Part shown: positions 1 to 12,579 of the stretch, piece after piece
Numbering within the stretch: position 1 is the first letter of the stretch
How the letters are laid out: each line of letters starts with the position of its first letter
Notes under the pieces: generated by a model
The model's database searches: none
What the model was told of the DNA's origin: nothing
Seen by the model: only the letters and a program-made list of their open reading frames with translations
Made by a program: the position numbers and the translations under genes
DNA from: Thozetella sp. PMI_491
Taxonomy: Eukaryota > Ascomycota > Sordariomycetes > Chaetosphaeriales > Chaetosphaeriaceae
Length of the DNA stretch: 64,000 nt
Assembly: GCA_021432635.1 (NCBI GenBank)
Contig: MU270075.1
Coordinates: 102,084 to 166,083, forward strand
Direction: 5' to 3'

Positions 1-356
1 ACGATTAGACTGCTTCCAGAAGTTGATGATTAAAGCCACATGGCAGGAACTTACCCAAGCTAGAAACATCAAGGCTGTAACGGTGTTAACGGCGCGTTAC
101 GTTAAAATGACCTTGCAGAGGCAGTAGAGATCATTCGCATACCATCGTCAACCCCCAAGCCTCCAGACAAAAAGTGCTTAGTGTAAAATCTTTGAACCAG
201 CGTGAGAAAGGCCAAAAAGCCTCCAATGGCGAATATTAGGTAATGGTCGATCGCATGCTGGCTTTGTGGATGATTGAAGTCCACCACGTAGCCTTCCGGG
301 GGGCTAACGAGGGTAGTAACGCCATTTGTAACTGGATAAACTGGAGTCGAGGCCAT
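1..356 (-). CDS. Rhodopsin/SAT4-type integral membrane protein, N-terminal part (runs off left edge)
   Basis: Seen: from the ATG at 356 the minus strand encodes 71 residues with PVYPVTNGVTTLVSPPEGY, then VVDFNHPQSQH, one clear membrane segment (about residues 40-57) and FLSGGLGVDD. A GT..AG intron at 75-142 is followed by a 20-nt exon (74-55, reading ALMFLAW) and another GTAAG donor at 54. The rest lies outside the window. Known: the N-terminal pattern (gVTtl.pPpGYvvDFdhPqrq, then TM1, then GGl..DD) is typical of the large seven-helix fungal rhodopsin-domain family that includes SAT4 and PTH11-like proteins. Upstream in-frame codons before 356 begin with GTG, so 356 is the first ATG. Ligand and role cannot be inferred from this fragment. 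Confidence 0.6.
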
Positions 357-392
357 AGAGGTGTGTAGTTCGGACTGATACTGAATTTCCAC

Positions 393-2965
393 CGAAAGGG
401 CTGTCGGGCGCCCGAACGAGAGAAATAAAGAAAGTAAGTGACTTTGATCGATTGGAAATCGCTACTAGATGTAGGTAAGTGGATGATCTTGTGCGGTTCG
501 ATTTCCGGTCGCAAAAGGGGCAACCCAAAACATATAAAACACCTCGCAACATTTAGTAGGGGTTTTTGGTTGGAGACCGATGGCAGGATCTTCTTTTCCT
601 TTTCCGTTTTCTCTTGAAACCGTGCTCAAAATTACACGATGCAACTATCTAGGGGAGCAGGCATGAATATAACCTGACCTTGGATGGTGGATTGCGATTG
701 GCTGTTCTAGTGCTAGAGGCCTGGCTTCGCAGTGTACAATTTACCCTGGTAGTGTGTAAAACGGGATACTTAAGGACATGGATTGCTAAAGAAACTTCTG
801 CCACAATAAGAAACAAACATATCTCGATAAAAGATCCCGGAATATTCTTGAAAGAGTAGAATCTCCTACCTTCTAAATTTTCTTTTCCTTCCGCCTTTTG
901 GTCGTGTTTTGGTCGGTAAAACTGACAAGATCGGAAAATATAGGGCCCTTGCCTCAAAGTACGTGTTGGACAAATTTTCAGGGGAATTGTACACTTGGGC
1001 GGCCGCCGGACAGGGTTGCCACTCTTGGCATTCTACGGCTAAGTGCCGAGGGACGGGCCTCTGCGACGATCCCCGACATGGCGCTGGTAGTTATCCTTGT
1101 CGCCTTCTAGAGAATGGTGGCCATTTGCAAAGCGAGTGTGACCTACCCCCGATAAGACGATACAAAAGTGCCAGGGGAGTGTGCTCTTAGTCGGATCACG
1201 AGCAGAGCAGGGATAGATCATACAGAGCAAGCTCTTGCTCCGGAATTATACCTTAGGATTGTGCAGTACACTCCAGGACTGGGAAGCTCGTTTAGTGCCC
1301 AGCAAACAAGGTGGCCTGCGACCCAGAGCAGATGTACAAGTTTAATGCCAGACGAATGATAGGTCCCGTGTTTACACTTTAGCAGGCTTAATAGCCAGAA
1401 ATTTTCTCAGGTCTTTGGTAATTTTTAGTAGGCAACCCCGTTGCCCTATCTTTGACATTATATCAAGTTTTCCAGCCATGAACTTTCCGAATACCAATAC
1501 AAGTCTACTACATGTACCTTGGCACTTCTATTACCCCTAACAAGACTGTGCCGATGTACTAGTCCAAAGATCAGACTAAGATGTAAGTTATTGCGCTTGT
1601 TTAAAACTGCCAGCCCACTGGCGCCTTGGTGTTTGTGCTTTTATCACGTTTCAGCGATAGGTTTAGATTGTTAGATACACAACACCAATGAAATACCTAT
1701 TAAACATAGGGCCATTGTCACTTGATGTAGTATTTCCTGTCTACCGCCATCGATGATATATCGAGGGCTGATAGGCTCGATGCCGGAATTGTGCAAACGT
1801 CTCGAGGGCTACTACTCGCCTCTCCGTGCTTTCATAGTTGATACTTCGGGAATAAGTGACGACAACAAAAAGATTTCCGGTTCCCGGAGGCCGGTACACG
1901 AAGATCTTTTCCAGTTACGGGTAACCCCAATGTTGGCACTTTTGACCTTGCCAAGCACGCCAAGCTTGCCACTCCCCCCGCCCGCTGGAGCCGCGTGCAT
2001 GGTCTAATTTGAGGCCCTTGCTTTATCACCTCTCCAACTCGAAACCCTTGTCCTCTGCATGAAACCTCTGCCCTCCCCCGCAGGTGTGTTGAGAAGGATT
2101 CGGAATTGTGCTGATTCCGACCGGTCAATGGTTTCGCAGAGTTTAAAGCACGCAGCCAAGGCTTCTAAACAATGCCCTGCTGGTCAACGACAAGGGTCGG
2201 GAAGGCATTGGACTTGTTTTGCGAAGCTGGCTCAAAAACCCCCAGGTCTTCAACCACGTCTCCAACGTCTTGTGACGTCTTGCTCGGCTAATGATCCTCT
2301 TCACAAGAGTACTACAGTCAAAGGTGTTAATAATAAGGGTACTCCTCATGCAGCGTAATAGATGGCCGGGCTCAATGTTCTTGAATCGTACGTTATCCCC
2401 GGAGCATGCTTTGCGGGATTTATCTAAGTATAGAGGATTGTAGAAGCGGTAAACCATGTACCCTTCCCTTCCCAGTCGGACGGTGCTTGCAAAGCTTCCC
2501 CGCTTCTCATGCCTCTGTGTGGCTTAGTTGGCATATCTCCTGACAAGGACACGATCTACAACATAATAGCTCTAATTTTTATCAATAGGTTTGGGCAGTA
2601 GTATTTATTATTTTGTAGCCTCAAGAGGCTCATCTCGTCTCTATCTTCTTTATAGCTATGGTGTCCCGGGGAAGGGACCGGGGAGCTGACATGCTACGGC
2701 ACTTCACTAGTTAAACAGTAGTCGCGGGCCTAAAACCCATATTTTTACTTAATTACCGCCCGTAATCTCACCGTAGCCTTTGTCTGTTGATTTGCGGCCT
2801 TCCACCGCGGTATCCGACATGAGCCCCGCCACCACGAGTCCCGTGGTGTTCCGCCGTAGCATTGGATCTATAAAGAGTTGCTCACCTGCAGCTCTTTTCG
2901 TGCCCAGCCACCAGTCAGCACAGCCAAGACTTCACATCTGATCAATTGGAAACATTACCAGCAAC
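393..2965. other. Intergenic region, no gene recognised
   Basis: Several open frames of 60-100 codons occur on both strands, but none shows a recognisable domain, a conserved motif or a convincing exon chain. The first few hundred bases probably hold the promoter of the minus-strand membrane-protein gene, and the last few hundred that of the EthD gene. No tRNA or repeat structure was recognised. Confidence 0.4.
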
Positions 2966-3569
2966 ATGGCTCGCCTATTTTCTCTCTTTGTCCTTGCAAT
3001 CACAGCGGTAGCTGTTTCTTGCAAACCGGCGCCGCCAACTGACACCACTGGTCTTCTACAGATGGTCACGTATGTCAAGCGCCATACGAACTTTACAAGA
3101 GCTGAGTTCCTTGACTATTGGCAAACAAAACATGCACCAAAAGTTGCCCCGTTGGCCGTCTACTTTAATATCACCCGGTATCAGCAGGTATATGCGTCTG
3201 GACAGTATCCCGCGCGTGTATCATTCGGCTAACCCCACTCCTACATAGATTCAAGTCGGGGGCATGGTTCTTCCCACCGCGGCTGGCTCCACCACCCCGA
3301 ACTCTACGGTGCCCGTAGAGTTTGATGGCATCGCCATGTTTCTCTATAAGTCAGCCGATGTGTTGACTGCGATGCTGTCACACCCGTACTACCTGGAGGT
3401 GATTGCGCCTGACGAGGCGGTCTTCATCGACAAGTCGGCATTCGGGAATGGTATGGTTGCAACATGGATTGGTACGAATATTGAGGTGACAGAAAACGGG
3501 CTGGATGTCTGGGAGGGGAACAGCACTTACGGTGGCTACTACCAGCGGCTGTTCAACTCATACTTGTAA
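2966..3569 (+). CDS. Secreted EthD-domain protein
   Basis: Two exons, 2966-3187 and 3249-3569, encode 180 residues. The 61-nt intron 3188-3248 has GTATAT and TAG ends and a CTAAC branch site near its 3' end. Residues 1-20 form a signal peptide (MARLFSLFVLAITAVAVSC). The following part, LLQMVTYVKRHTNFTRAEFLDYW then KHAPKVAPLA, is the usual start of an EthD/dimeric alpha-beta barrel fold. It is followed by residues matching the second half (EFDGIAMFLYKSADVLTAML, then a central DEAVFIDKSAF). Known: EthD-type proteins occur in fungal secondary metabolism and aromatic degradation, but a leader peptide is less usual; intracellular relatives dominate. Inference: a small secreted or secretory-pathway enzyme or binding protein. 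The substrate is unknown. Confidence 0.75.
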
Positions 3570-4949
3570 AGTCTAGTTTCACAGAGTTGAAAATGCCTCC
3601 CGATTAACCGGGCTGTCACTCTGTGACTTGCAGCTGGCAAAGGATTGGTATTCTAGCATTACATTAAGTTGATGTTGTTAACAACCCCAAGATTTTTAAG
3701 CCCTCTGTAATTGATTAAATAGTTCCCGGGGACCTGAGCGCGTCTATAACCCCCTGCCTAGACCTTCATGGAAGAAATGACTTGCATTACCTCGTATGTC
3801 GCATGACGGGCATAAGCTACGCCATAGGGGCAAAAGATCAGCATATGGACCCTTTCCAGGGGTCTAAGGGAAACATTTGACGACTCATATAACTACAACC
3901 CACCTTATGGTATTACTCTAAATATTCCTCTTCTTTCTTGGCAAGTTTAGCTAAACGTATGGCATAAGTATCACATAGTCCTCTTCAATAAGTAACTGCA
4001 ATCAAGCTGAGTAACACCCTACGACTATTTCTATAATGAGGCCCTGAGGGGCCTATAATAATAGTATCTGAACAATCTGCATTGGAAGTTAGGCGACTCT
4101 CGCTTGCCCTGCGCAAATGCCGAAAACTTGGTACGCGAGCTAACTAGTTATTCCGGCAATTTAAACGAGCGATCTATATATAACTATGGAACTCATCCTG
4201 CCCAGGTGAGATCTTATGAGCGAGAAGCACTACTCTAAGCAAATATCTTTCGTCGCACTGAGCGTTGACAAGCTTATTCGCCTCTGGGCAGCTCTTTCAG
4301 CCTTCACGATCGACCCGGCCTATCAAGAGAAAGGGATTAGAGCTCAGCGGTAAGTTTAAGTAGCAGGAGAATCGATTGATGCCATACTGCTTAAGCGATC
4401 ATAGCGAAGAGTAACCCTACCTTGTTACTGTTTTAGCGGTGCGATATTTTAATGCTTGCTTTGTAGATGCCCGTATTCAGGTTAACAATCCTGGACCCCT
4501 CGTCCAATGGAGCAATGTGCCAGATTACAATCTCCGCTATTGCTCCTACGCATGTCGACTCAGGCCAATGGTGGGGGTCAGGCGATCTACTGAATCACCA
4601 GCACTTCACGATTAAACAGTGCGCAGCCTGTGGTCTAAGGTAAGTAAAGCGACTAAAATTTAAAAGTGTTGTTAATAATCTCAATCGACCAAACCCGTCA
4701 GACGTACTTAGCGTTACTAATATCACTGATGTCAGGGTTCTATTGCTGACCTTGACCTGTTTATAACTGATATTTATTATCAAGTAGGATTAAAATTATA
4801 AATCTTAAATTTAACTAGGAGCAACGGCATTATAGTATCTAATCAATCACAATCCCTTTCTTAAGATTTTTAATACTCTTAAGGGAGGACGATATACTAG
4901 AATTCAGACTGTCTGAGCTGTTAATAGTGCTGGAACCAGTGGTATTGTT
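3570..4949. other. AT-rich intergenic region
   Basis: No coding exon chain was found. The part from about 4400 to 4900 is notably AT-rich with stop-dense frames, which resembles mutated repeat DNA and leads into the LINE relic at 4950. I see no intact element ends. Confidence 0.35.
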
Positions 4950-5260
4950 CTAGTTGTGTATACCGCTGCTGTAGGAGGGCTGCTCAGTGGTGTTGCTATA
5001 ACCAGGCTGCCACCCAAGAGATCCAGAACCTCAAGTGCCTATCCAGGCAGTATATTCTGGCGGAGGCAATCCAGGCCCTGGACGAACTCAGAAACCACGG
5101 ATGGGAACAGCAGTTCCAGTGGATCCCCGCACATGTCGGAGTGCCCGGTAACGAAGCGGCCGACCGAGCAGCCAAGAAAGTGGTCGGCCTGGGATCGAGC
5201 AGATGCGATAGTGAGGAAGTAAACGGCTATATAAGACAGCCTGGCAAAGCGCACAAGGCC
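4950..5260 (+). pseudogene. LINE-type retrotransposon relic, RNase H domain
   Basis: From about 5051 the plus strand reads [20 protein letters not shown], then [20 protein letters not shown], then AAKKVVGL. This is the end of an RNase H domain with the conserved W.PAHxGxxGNExAD.xA motif, as found in Tad1-like fungal LINE elements. The part just before it (VYTAAVGG) is in another frame, so the copy is frameshifted. There is no reverse transcriptase upstream and no poly-A tail, so this is a short decayed fragment. Cellular RNase HI is ruled out because no full gene surrounds it. Confidence 0.7.
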
Positions 5261-6347
5261 GACGTCCCTCCACCAAGCAATTTGTCGGGGGCGACCGGTG
5301 CCAGGTCAGCTGTCTGTGCGGTAGTGCTGATGTATCGAAGCGGGTAACTTGGGCTCAGTCGTTGTGCGGCCTTCGAGATGGCTCAGATTCAAATGCTACG
5401 AGTGGTGATGCTGTTGTTTGCAGAGGCGTCGTTTCGGTGGCTTGCTCTCGATTTGTTTGGTTGGGCCTGCTCTGAGGGTACAACTGGAGAGGCACTGGGC
5501 CCCGTGGGGACCATGCGGCCACAAGGACTGATTCACCCCACTCAAACAGAGTGGAGCATTCTGCGACAGTACGTAATCAGGTCAACCAATGGAAGGTCCC
5601 CATGGACAGCTGTCATGGAAAAGACGAATAGCTCCAGCTTTTATCAGCATCAAATACGAAAGACGAAATACGAAGTCACCTCGTTACCCTCCTTGTATGG
5701 CGTGCCCCACACATCTTATGGACAAGCAGTCTAGACTTCGTATGGGTATCCGTTCGGTCCATTGATGTTAAATCCGGTGATTTTCAGCTCTTCTGTTGTA
5801 TCTCGGGAAGTGACCTCTCCCCGAGGTATTTCACTATCCACATACAATTTTAGGGCTCATAATTCTGCTCGCGACTATTCAATACAGTTTTGCAACTGAC
5901 TGCTTACGGGGGCGGAAGTAGGTGCTTGTCATTGGGGCTACGTAATCAAGAGCGCCCAACGAATTCGGATCTCGTCGTATTTACTTGCACTTCGCCGCCA
6001 GAACCACTTCACGAGCGTTGTGCCTCAGGCTGTTCGTTCCAAAGCTTTCCTTCCGAAACCCTCACTGCGTTGCGCGGGAATGCCAAGCCTTGGTCAATGC
6101 CGAGTCGGGCACGGGGAATGCGGGTGGGTCTACGACAAACCTGCGAAATCTCCCAATATAAGGCCGACCGCCCGCACTCTTGATATCCCCAAAGTTACAT
6201 GGCTTAGTCTTCTCAAACATCCATAACTTCAGTTTAACAGCTGCTCCCCAAGGCAAGATGCGAAGCTCAGCATTCACGCGCAGCTAAAAATTATCGGACA
6301 TCAACACTAGCTGTTCCATCCACGGATTCCTACCGAGCTCCTCGTTT
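5261..6347. other. Intergenic region upstream of the sterol glucosyltransferase-like gene
   Basis: An open frame of about 118 codons at 5378-5734 shows no recognisable domain and could be part of the same decayed repeat. The final few hundred bases are the likely promoter and leader of the gene starting at 6348. No TATA-like element stands out. Confidence 0.3.
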
Positions 6348-9300
6348 ATGCCACGGTTCGGCGCAATGCCCGCAAAGGCGATAGAGAATGCACTAGAGAG
6401 TGCCCAGGATGAGGAGGGCAACATTTTCATCAAGGGGCACGGCAATCACTTGGAGACTGCAGCAACTGTGAATGGTGAGTTTGGGGGAGAATGTCTGGAA
6501 GAGATCGACCTCGGGGAAGCCATATTTAATCAGAAAACATGACCGTTAATCTGGTCGCCTCTTTGATAGATGAAGCCCGTATCGACATGGTTTTCGACGG
6601 CAGAAGCTCGCTACACGATATCTTGTCAAATGCGATGCCGCCTGATTCCCACACGAGCTCTGCTCATCCTTGGATCCGCAATCATATGGGCGCAAGAGCG
6701 CCGTGTGCCTTGAACATTGTTATACAGGTTGTTGGCAGCCGAGGTAACACCAATTATCCATCGGAGTTTTCCCCAGGTCAGAGTTGTGATAGTATGGCTC
6801 ATAATTTGCTCCTGGCACGTAGGCGACATTCAACCTTTCATCGCGCTGGGCTGCGAGCTACAGGCGCAGGGCCACAGGGTCCGCATTGCCTCCCACGACG
6901 TCTTTGGCGACTTTGTGCGCCAGTCCAACCTCGAATTCTACCCCGCTGGTGGAGACCCTTCAGACCTCATGGCAGTACGTCATCTATTCATTTGCAAGCG
7001 ATTTTGGCTCCTCTAACACTTCGAACCAGTACATGGTCAAGAACCCCGGTCTCATCCCCTCCGTTTCTTCCCTGGGGGCCGGTGATATAGGCCGCAAGCA
7101 AGACATGGTTGAGGAGATGCTAGACAAGTTTTGGCGCTCGTGCATTGAGCCCGACCCCGTCTCAGGCGTACCTTTCATCGCCGAGGCCATTATTGCGAAC
7201 CCTCCGAGCTTCGCCCATATTCACCTGGCGCAGGCATTGAGCATTCCCGTGCATCTCATGTTCACTATGCCTTACAGTCCCACGCGGGCCTTTCCTCACC
7301 CGCTGGCTAATATTAAGCAGTCGAACCTTGACCCGAAGCTCACTAACTATTTGTCGTATGGGATGGTAGAGGCGCTGACATGGCAAGGGTAAGTATTCTA
7401 TCCGGCCGATATCTCTCCTGTGTGCGCCATTACTCAAGCTGGGCTGAGTCCGTCTGCTAACCATAACGAAGCCTCGGAGATATCATCAACGACTGGAGAA
7501 GAAAGTCATTAAATCTGGATCCAATCTCGTCTTCCGTTGCGACTAGTATCCTCGACACCCAGAAAGTGCCTTTTACATACTGTTGGTCTCCTGCCTTGGT
7601 ACCGAAACCGCCCGACTGGCCTCCTAATATCGGTAAGCTACAGAGCATTGTATTTCCTACGGTCTCCGTCAACAGTAATCAGAGATTCGCTGATTTGTTC
7701 AAGATGTCTGTGGCTTTTTCTTCCGCGAGGAACCACAGTACACCGCCCCCGAAGATATTGCCAGATTCCTTCGCTCAGGGCCGCTACCAATCTACATTGG
7801 CTTCGGCAGTATCGTCATGGATGACCCAATGAAGATGACAGACTTGATATTGATGGCGATACGAAGGTGCGGCGTCCGAGCCATCATCTCCAGGGGCTGG
7901 GCCAAGCTTGGCGAAGGCCGTAACGATGAGAATGCTATTTTCATCGGCGATTGCCCTCATGGTAAGCGGGACAACTTGCAATTAAGTAAGTTTCCGTACT
8001 GACAAAATCTTGCAACTAGAATGGCTATTTAAACGCGTTGCCGGAGTAATACATCACGGTGGAGCAGGGACAACAGCCTGCGGGCTGCTTAACGCTTGCC
8101 CTACCTTCATCGTCCCTTTTTTCGGAGAGTACGCCCATATATCAACCTCCTACTACCTAGGATTCAGTGTGATTAACGAGTACTCAGTCAACCATTCTGG
8201 GGAGCAATGGTGGCTAAAGCCGGTGCCGGCCCGTTTCCCATTAGCCACAAAGAGCTAGACGTGGACAACCTTGTCAACGCTATTCAGACACTGCTTGCGC
8301 CCGCTACGAAGGCCGCGGTCGCACGCATTGCGGAAACCATGCGGGCCGAAAATGGAGTCTCACGAGCGGTACAGTCGTTCCATCACCAACTTCCGCGGGG
8401 AACGCTTACGTGCGATTTGTTGCCCGGCGAGGTAGCCGCCTGGTCTTACGATGCCAAACGACTCAATAAGAAGGACAGGAAGAGATTCAAGAACGGGCTG
8501 AGGCTATCTCCAAGGGCTTTGAGCGTGCTGAGTAACCGCCAGAGGCTTGACTTGACCAAAGTGCAGCTGTAAGTCTTCATGATCAGCTACTCATATCTCC
8601 TGGCATGGATGACAGGCTTATCAACATGAGGCGCGTAGCAATCGCCCAAAGCCGGTAGAAATTGAAAACCGTCGGTGGGATCCCTTGACCGCTACGTCAT
8701 CGGTCCTCCTAGGTTCTCTAGTCGACCTCTCCAAGGGCTTCGGTAACCTCATCTCTGCTCCCATTATAAAAGCCCAACATGAGACTGCAAACCGGGAGAG
8801 AAGATACGCCGCCACAGCAGCCATTATAGCCGCTTCCTCAAGCAATGGCATGAACTCGGTCACAAACTTGCAAGTCGAAACCGCAGCCTCCGCAAGCGGC
8901 ACCACCAATCAAGAGCACAGTCTGGTAGAAACAAATGCCGCAACCGCATTGGAACCGGCACGAGAGGTATTGAGGTCGTCTGGCGCTGGAAAGTCTGCGG
9001 GAAAGGGTGTCTCCAAGATGGCCACGAGCGTTCTCAAAGGATCGCTTGTCGACGTGCCCCTCGCTCTTACTGAGGGCCTGCATAATCTGCCCGAATTATA
9101 CGGCGAGAAGGTGCGGAAGCATGACAAGATTACGGACTGGAAGAGTGGCACCGCTGAAGCTGGCAAGGTAAGAACTCCCTAGGCTCTAAGTTCTCGACTC
9201 ATTATTTTGGAATTGTGTGTTCAAAGCGAGACTTTCAGGACGAAGCATTGACATCCTGCAGAATTTTGCGTATAACTTTCTCGATGCCTCATGGTCTCTT

Positions 9301-9669
9301 TTCAAACAGCCCGTTGTCGGCGCGGCTAAGGGAGGCCCTGTGGGTTTGGTCACGGGCCTCGGCAAAGCAGGGTTCGGGCTGATTGCCAAGCCTGGCAGTG
9401 GTAAGTTTTGACATCTCGTACAGCCCATAGCATCCGTTTCGGCTGGAATTTTAGGGTCTTTGCTGATAGATGTGCTGCTCTCAGCCATGTTTGGCCTGGT
9501 GGCGTACCCTGCACTGGGCATCTACAAGAGTATTGCGGGAGCTCATTCTACGACGGAGAAGAAAGTTCTCGAAGCGCGTCTCGCACATGACGAGTATTTT
9601 GCTAAGGTTGATCCGATCAGTAACCAGGAGATTTCATCAGTGTTGGGCTCATTTGGGATTCAGAGGTAG
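6348..9669 (+). CDS. UDP-glucose:sterol 3-beta-glucosyltransferase-like protein (GT family 28/1 type)
   Basis: Eleven exons: 6348-6474, 6570-6743, 6823-6974, 7030-7388, 7472-7632, 7704-7961, 8020-8128, 8188-8568, 8639-9167, 9262-9400 and 9455-9669. They total 2604 nt and 867 residues, and every junction is GT..AG and keeps frame. The N-terminal nucleotide-sugar transferase domain opens with [20 protein letters not shown] (about 91-110). The donor-binding signature [15 protein letters not shown] lies at about 420-434, followed by [20 protein letters not shown]. Known: this HHGGAGTTA block marks fungal and plant sterol glucosyltransferases, which move glucose from UDP-glucose to the 3-OH of sterols. 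The C-terminal third ([20 protein letters not shown]) is the extension seen in short fungal homologues. The GRAM and PH domains of Atg26 are absent. Inference: a cytosolic or membrane-associated sterol or lipid glucosyltransferase. The acceptor is not proven. Confidence 0.85.
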
Positions 9670-10482
9670 CACGGCGATGTGAATCGGCCGAGATAGAATG
9701 CAAGAATTTGACGTAGATGAAGCTCTAAGAAGAAGGCTGTCCATGGCCTTTCACTATCGAACAGTACCATGAGGTGCTGAGTAGGCTTTCACCATGCATT
9801 TTCATTGCATCAGCCCCCCAAGGCGCAACCTCCCGCATTCCGTCACCCCAACTCCCAACTTTTCTTTTTCTGCGGCCCCTTAGATACTTCGTATTCCCAC
9901 AGGCAATCAGGGCCAATAACTCCGTAAATAGCCGCCTTTCTCTTCCTCATCGATTTGCCAAAGACCCCGGCCGCGACAGGCCAGTCATGTCCCAGCCTAA
10001 TAGTACGTGCTGTGCCGGGACTCAGGGGGGTTTCAGAAGAAGCTTAGGGGAAAACCCCAACATCGTTCAGTCGAGTGTACGTATTACATGAGTACGAGAT
10101 ACGATGCTCGCAAACCAGCTCCGAACTTAGCTAACCGATAAAAAATGGGCCTTGCGAACTAAATACGACTCTTTAAATGAGCCTATCCGAGGCAGTGCTT
10201 CTTCGGAAACTCCGGATCATCGCAAGCTAGCGCTTTACTAGAAACGTTTCGACATAGTGTGGTGCTACATGTGCTGCGCGTGTTTAGCTACCTACTTTCA
10301 GAGATGGTTTTCATGCGCTCCAAGCTTTCGCAGTAGTTATAGTCTTATTAGATCGCTCTTCCTCATGTACAACAATAGTAGGTCGGTATTCCCTAGACTG
10401 TCTTTCGTCATCATTTTCTCTTTGAAGTATTGGAAGGTTCATCCATTTGTTTCGCTTGCACCACTATTACTTCCTTGCAGCC
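9670..10482. other. Intergenic and promoter region of the RTA1 gene
   Basis: Contains a pyrimidine-rich stretch (about 9860-9890) and no convincing coding exon. Short frames here lack any recognisable domain. Confidence 0.3.
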
Positions 10483-11517
10483 ATGGATTTTGTTGCTAAT
10501 CTAGCAAAAGATGTCACTGCTGCCAACTTAGTGAGGTCTGAACCGTCGGAGAACCCATTCAAGTTTTATCACTACCATCCCACTGAAGTCGGCGCTATTA
10601 TCTTCGTGCTTTTGTTCCTTGCAACCACCTTAGGGCATTGCTGGCAGTTATTTCGTTACCGTGTTTGGTTTGCGACTCCCATCATCATAGGAGGCATTTG
10701 TAGGTATCGAGTCTCCCGCTCCCAGCAGTTCTAACTCAGGATAAACCGACAACATAACTCACCATGACCCTTGAACTATAGTTGAGATGATTGGTTACGG
10801 GGCTCGCTACGCCTCAGGGAAAGAAACACCCGACTGGACCCTCACACCGTATATTCTTCAGGCGATTTTACTCCTCGTGTCACCTGCTTTGTACGCCGCA
10901 ACTATCTATATGGAGCTCGGAAGGATTGTTAGCCTAGTCGATGGTGAAGGCCACGCCCTTATTCCCCGAAAATGGACGACTAAAATCTTTGTCGTTGGCG
11001 ATATTCTCTCATTCTTTCTTCAAGGTGGAGGTATGTATCACACGCAATACCATCGAGCTGGCATCCCCGTCTCACAAGATTCCTCGCAGGCGGCGGATAC
11101 CAGTCGTCCGGCACGTTGGAAGCCCTCAACACCGGCGCGACAATTATCATTATCGGCCTCTTTGTGCAGCTTGCCTTTTTCGGCGTCTTCCTCGTCGTTG
11201 CCGTCACTTTCCATGTCAAGATCCTCCGCGCACCGACCGGCCGCTCGCGCATTGGCATCCCCTGGCAGAAGCATCTGAAGCTCCTCTATGCCACTGGACT
11301 GCTAATCATGGTGCGGTCAATCTTCAGAGCCGTCGAGTACTTGCAAGGCTTTGACGGGTACCTACTTGCCCGAGAGGCGTACCTATACGTCTTCGATGCG
11401 CTACTGATGTTTATCGTCATGGTGTTGTTCAATCTTATTCATCCGGCTGAGCTGTTCACCAGACAGAACAGGATCGAGAATTTTGCAGCGGGAATTGGCC
11501 TTCAAGCTCGCTATTGA
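10483..11517 (+). CDS. RTA1-family membrane protein (lipid-translocating exporter family)
   Basis: Three exons, 10483-10699, 10782-11030 and 11090-11517, give 297 residues. The introns of 82 and 59 nt have GT..AG ends and keep frame. The protein has about seven hydrophobic segments and the family hallmarks: FYHYHPTEVGAIIFVLLFL near the N terminus, GGIFEMIGYGAR across the first junction, LQGGGGGYQSSGTLEALNTG, and a late FRAVEYLQGFDGYL followed by EAYLYVFDALLMF. Known: yeast RTA1 and its relatives RSB1 and PUG1 act at the plasma membrane. RTA1 gives resistance to 7-aminocholesterol and RSB1 moves sphingoid bases. Length matches the family (about 300). The neighbours are sterol-related genes, so a sterol or lipid handling role is an attractive inference, but substrate cannot be read from sequence. 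Confidence 0.85.
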
Positions 11518-12579
11518 TAGAGAAGATTTTAACTAGATTTTTCACAAACGATGGAGTTCAACTTCAGGAGTATGAGGAAGTCTTGGTCGCGGGATCGCCG
11601 GGCACAGGACTAGCTTTGGCGCGAAGAAGTTGGTGGGCGAGAGATGGGGGAGCATGTCTCCCAACCCTGAACACGGTAGTATAGCCAATTGTCCAGGTTG
11701 CGCTGGACATTAGTTGACTTTCAGTCTCGAGCTGTGGATAGCATTCGCAGTCAGATGCATACAGACATGAGTGTAACTATGGCGATTGCATAGATCTCTG
11801 GCGACATATAACGTAATATAGAAGAATATAGGGAGGTGAAACCTTCACGGCGTCTTTCGGACCTATTTGCTAAAGAATTCTGCAGTTGTCAATCTGCACA
11901 CAGCGTGGCCTAGTAAAGCCTTAATCATTAATTCCTAGGGGCAGATGACAGCGGTAGTCCTTGAGAACGGCACATTGGTGTAGTCCAAGTACTTTCCCTA
12001 ACACATCATTTTCACGCCATCTACATGTGCCGACATACTTGCGTCTTATCCGGCAAAGGGATTAATATATTTCAAAGCAGGCCCCCTTACACTGCAACTT
12101 GGGTTTGAGGCTCAGCATCAGTAAGGCAGGCCTCGCTATGACCGTGAAGCCAGGCAGTGGCCAGTTTGTTACGTCTCCTACTTGATGACATGCTCCAGTC
12201 TGCTCGATAGACATTAACATCGAATCTAGCACTTTCCTTTTCATCACTAGCGCACTTGTCATGGCACGGTCTCTAGTTCGGGCCATTGAGTCCCTTTTGG
12301 GTGATACCTTGAACTTCAACCCATTCTGGCGATATCGACCATTGCCAACGGCAGGGATTCCAGTTATATGGCCTTGAAAGTGGATTCCAGTCCCATACGG
12401 CATGACAGGCTAATGTCTCGTTAGGAGGTTTAAAATTTGTCCTCACCCCTTTTACTTTTCCCTTTCACATGGGCAACCGAGGAACAGTTGGCGGTGTCTT
12501 TTGGTGGCCGGGAGCCGGTCATGAACACTCCTTGAACTTCCTGTTCTTATAGGCCATATAAAGAGAATTCTGCGCCTAC
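11518..12579. other. Intergenic region (3' ends of two convergent genes)
   Basis: Lies between the tail of the RTA1 gene and the tail of the minus-strand Zn2Cys6 gene. A minus-strand open frame of 113 codons at 12062-12403 shows no domain I recognise and probably is not a gene. Confidence 0.3.

Noticed and set aside
6348-9669. Sterol glucosyltransferase as a frameshifted relic
   Set aside because: Ten introns restore one continuous 867-codon frame with all signature blocks.
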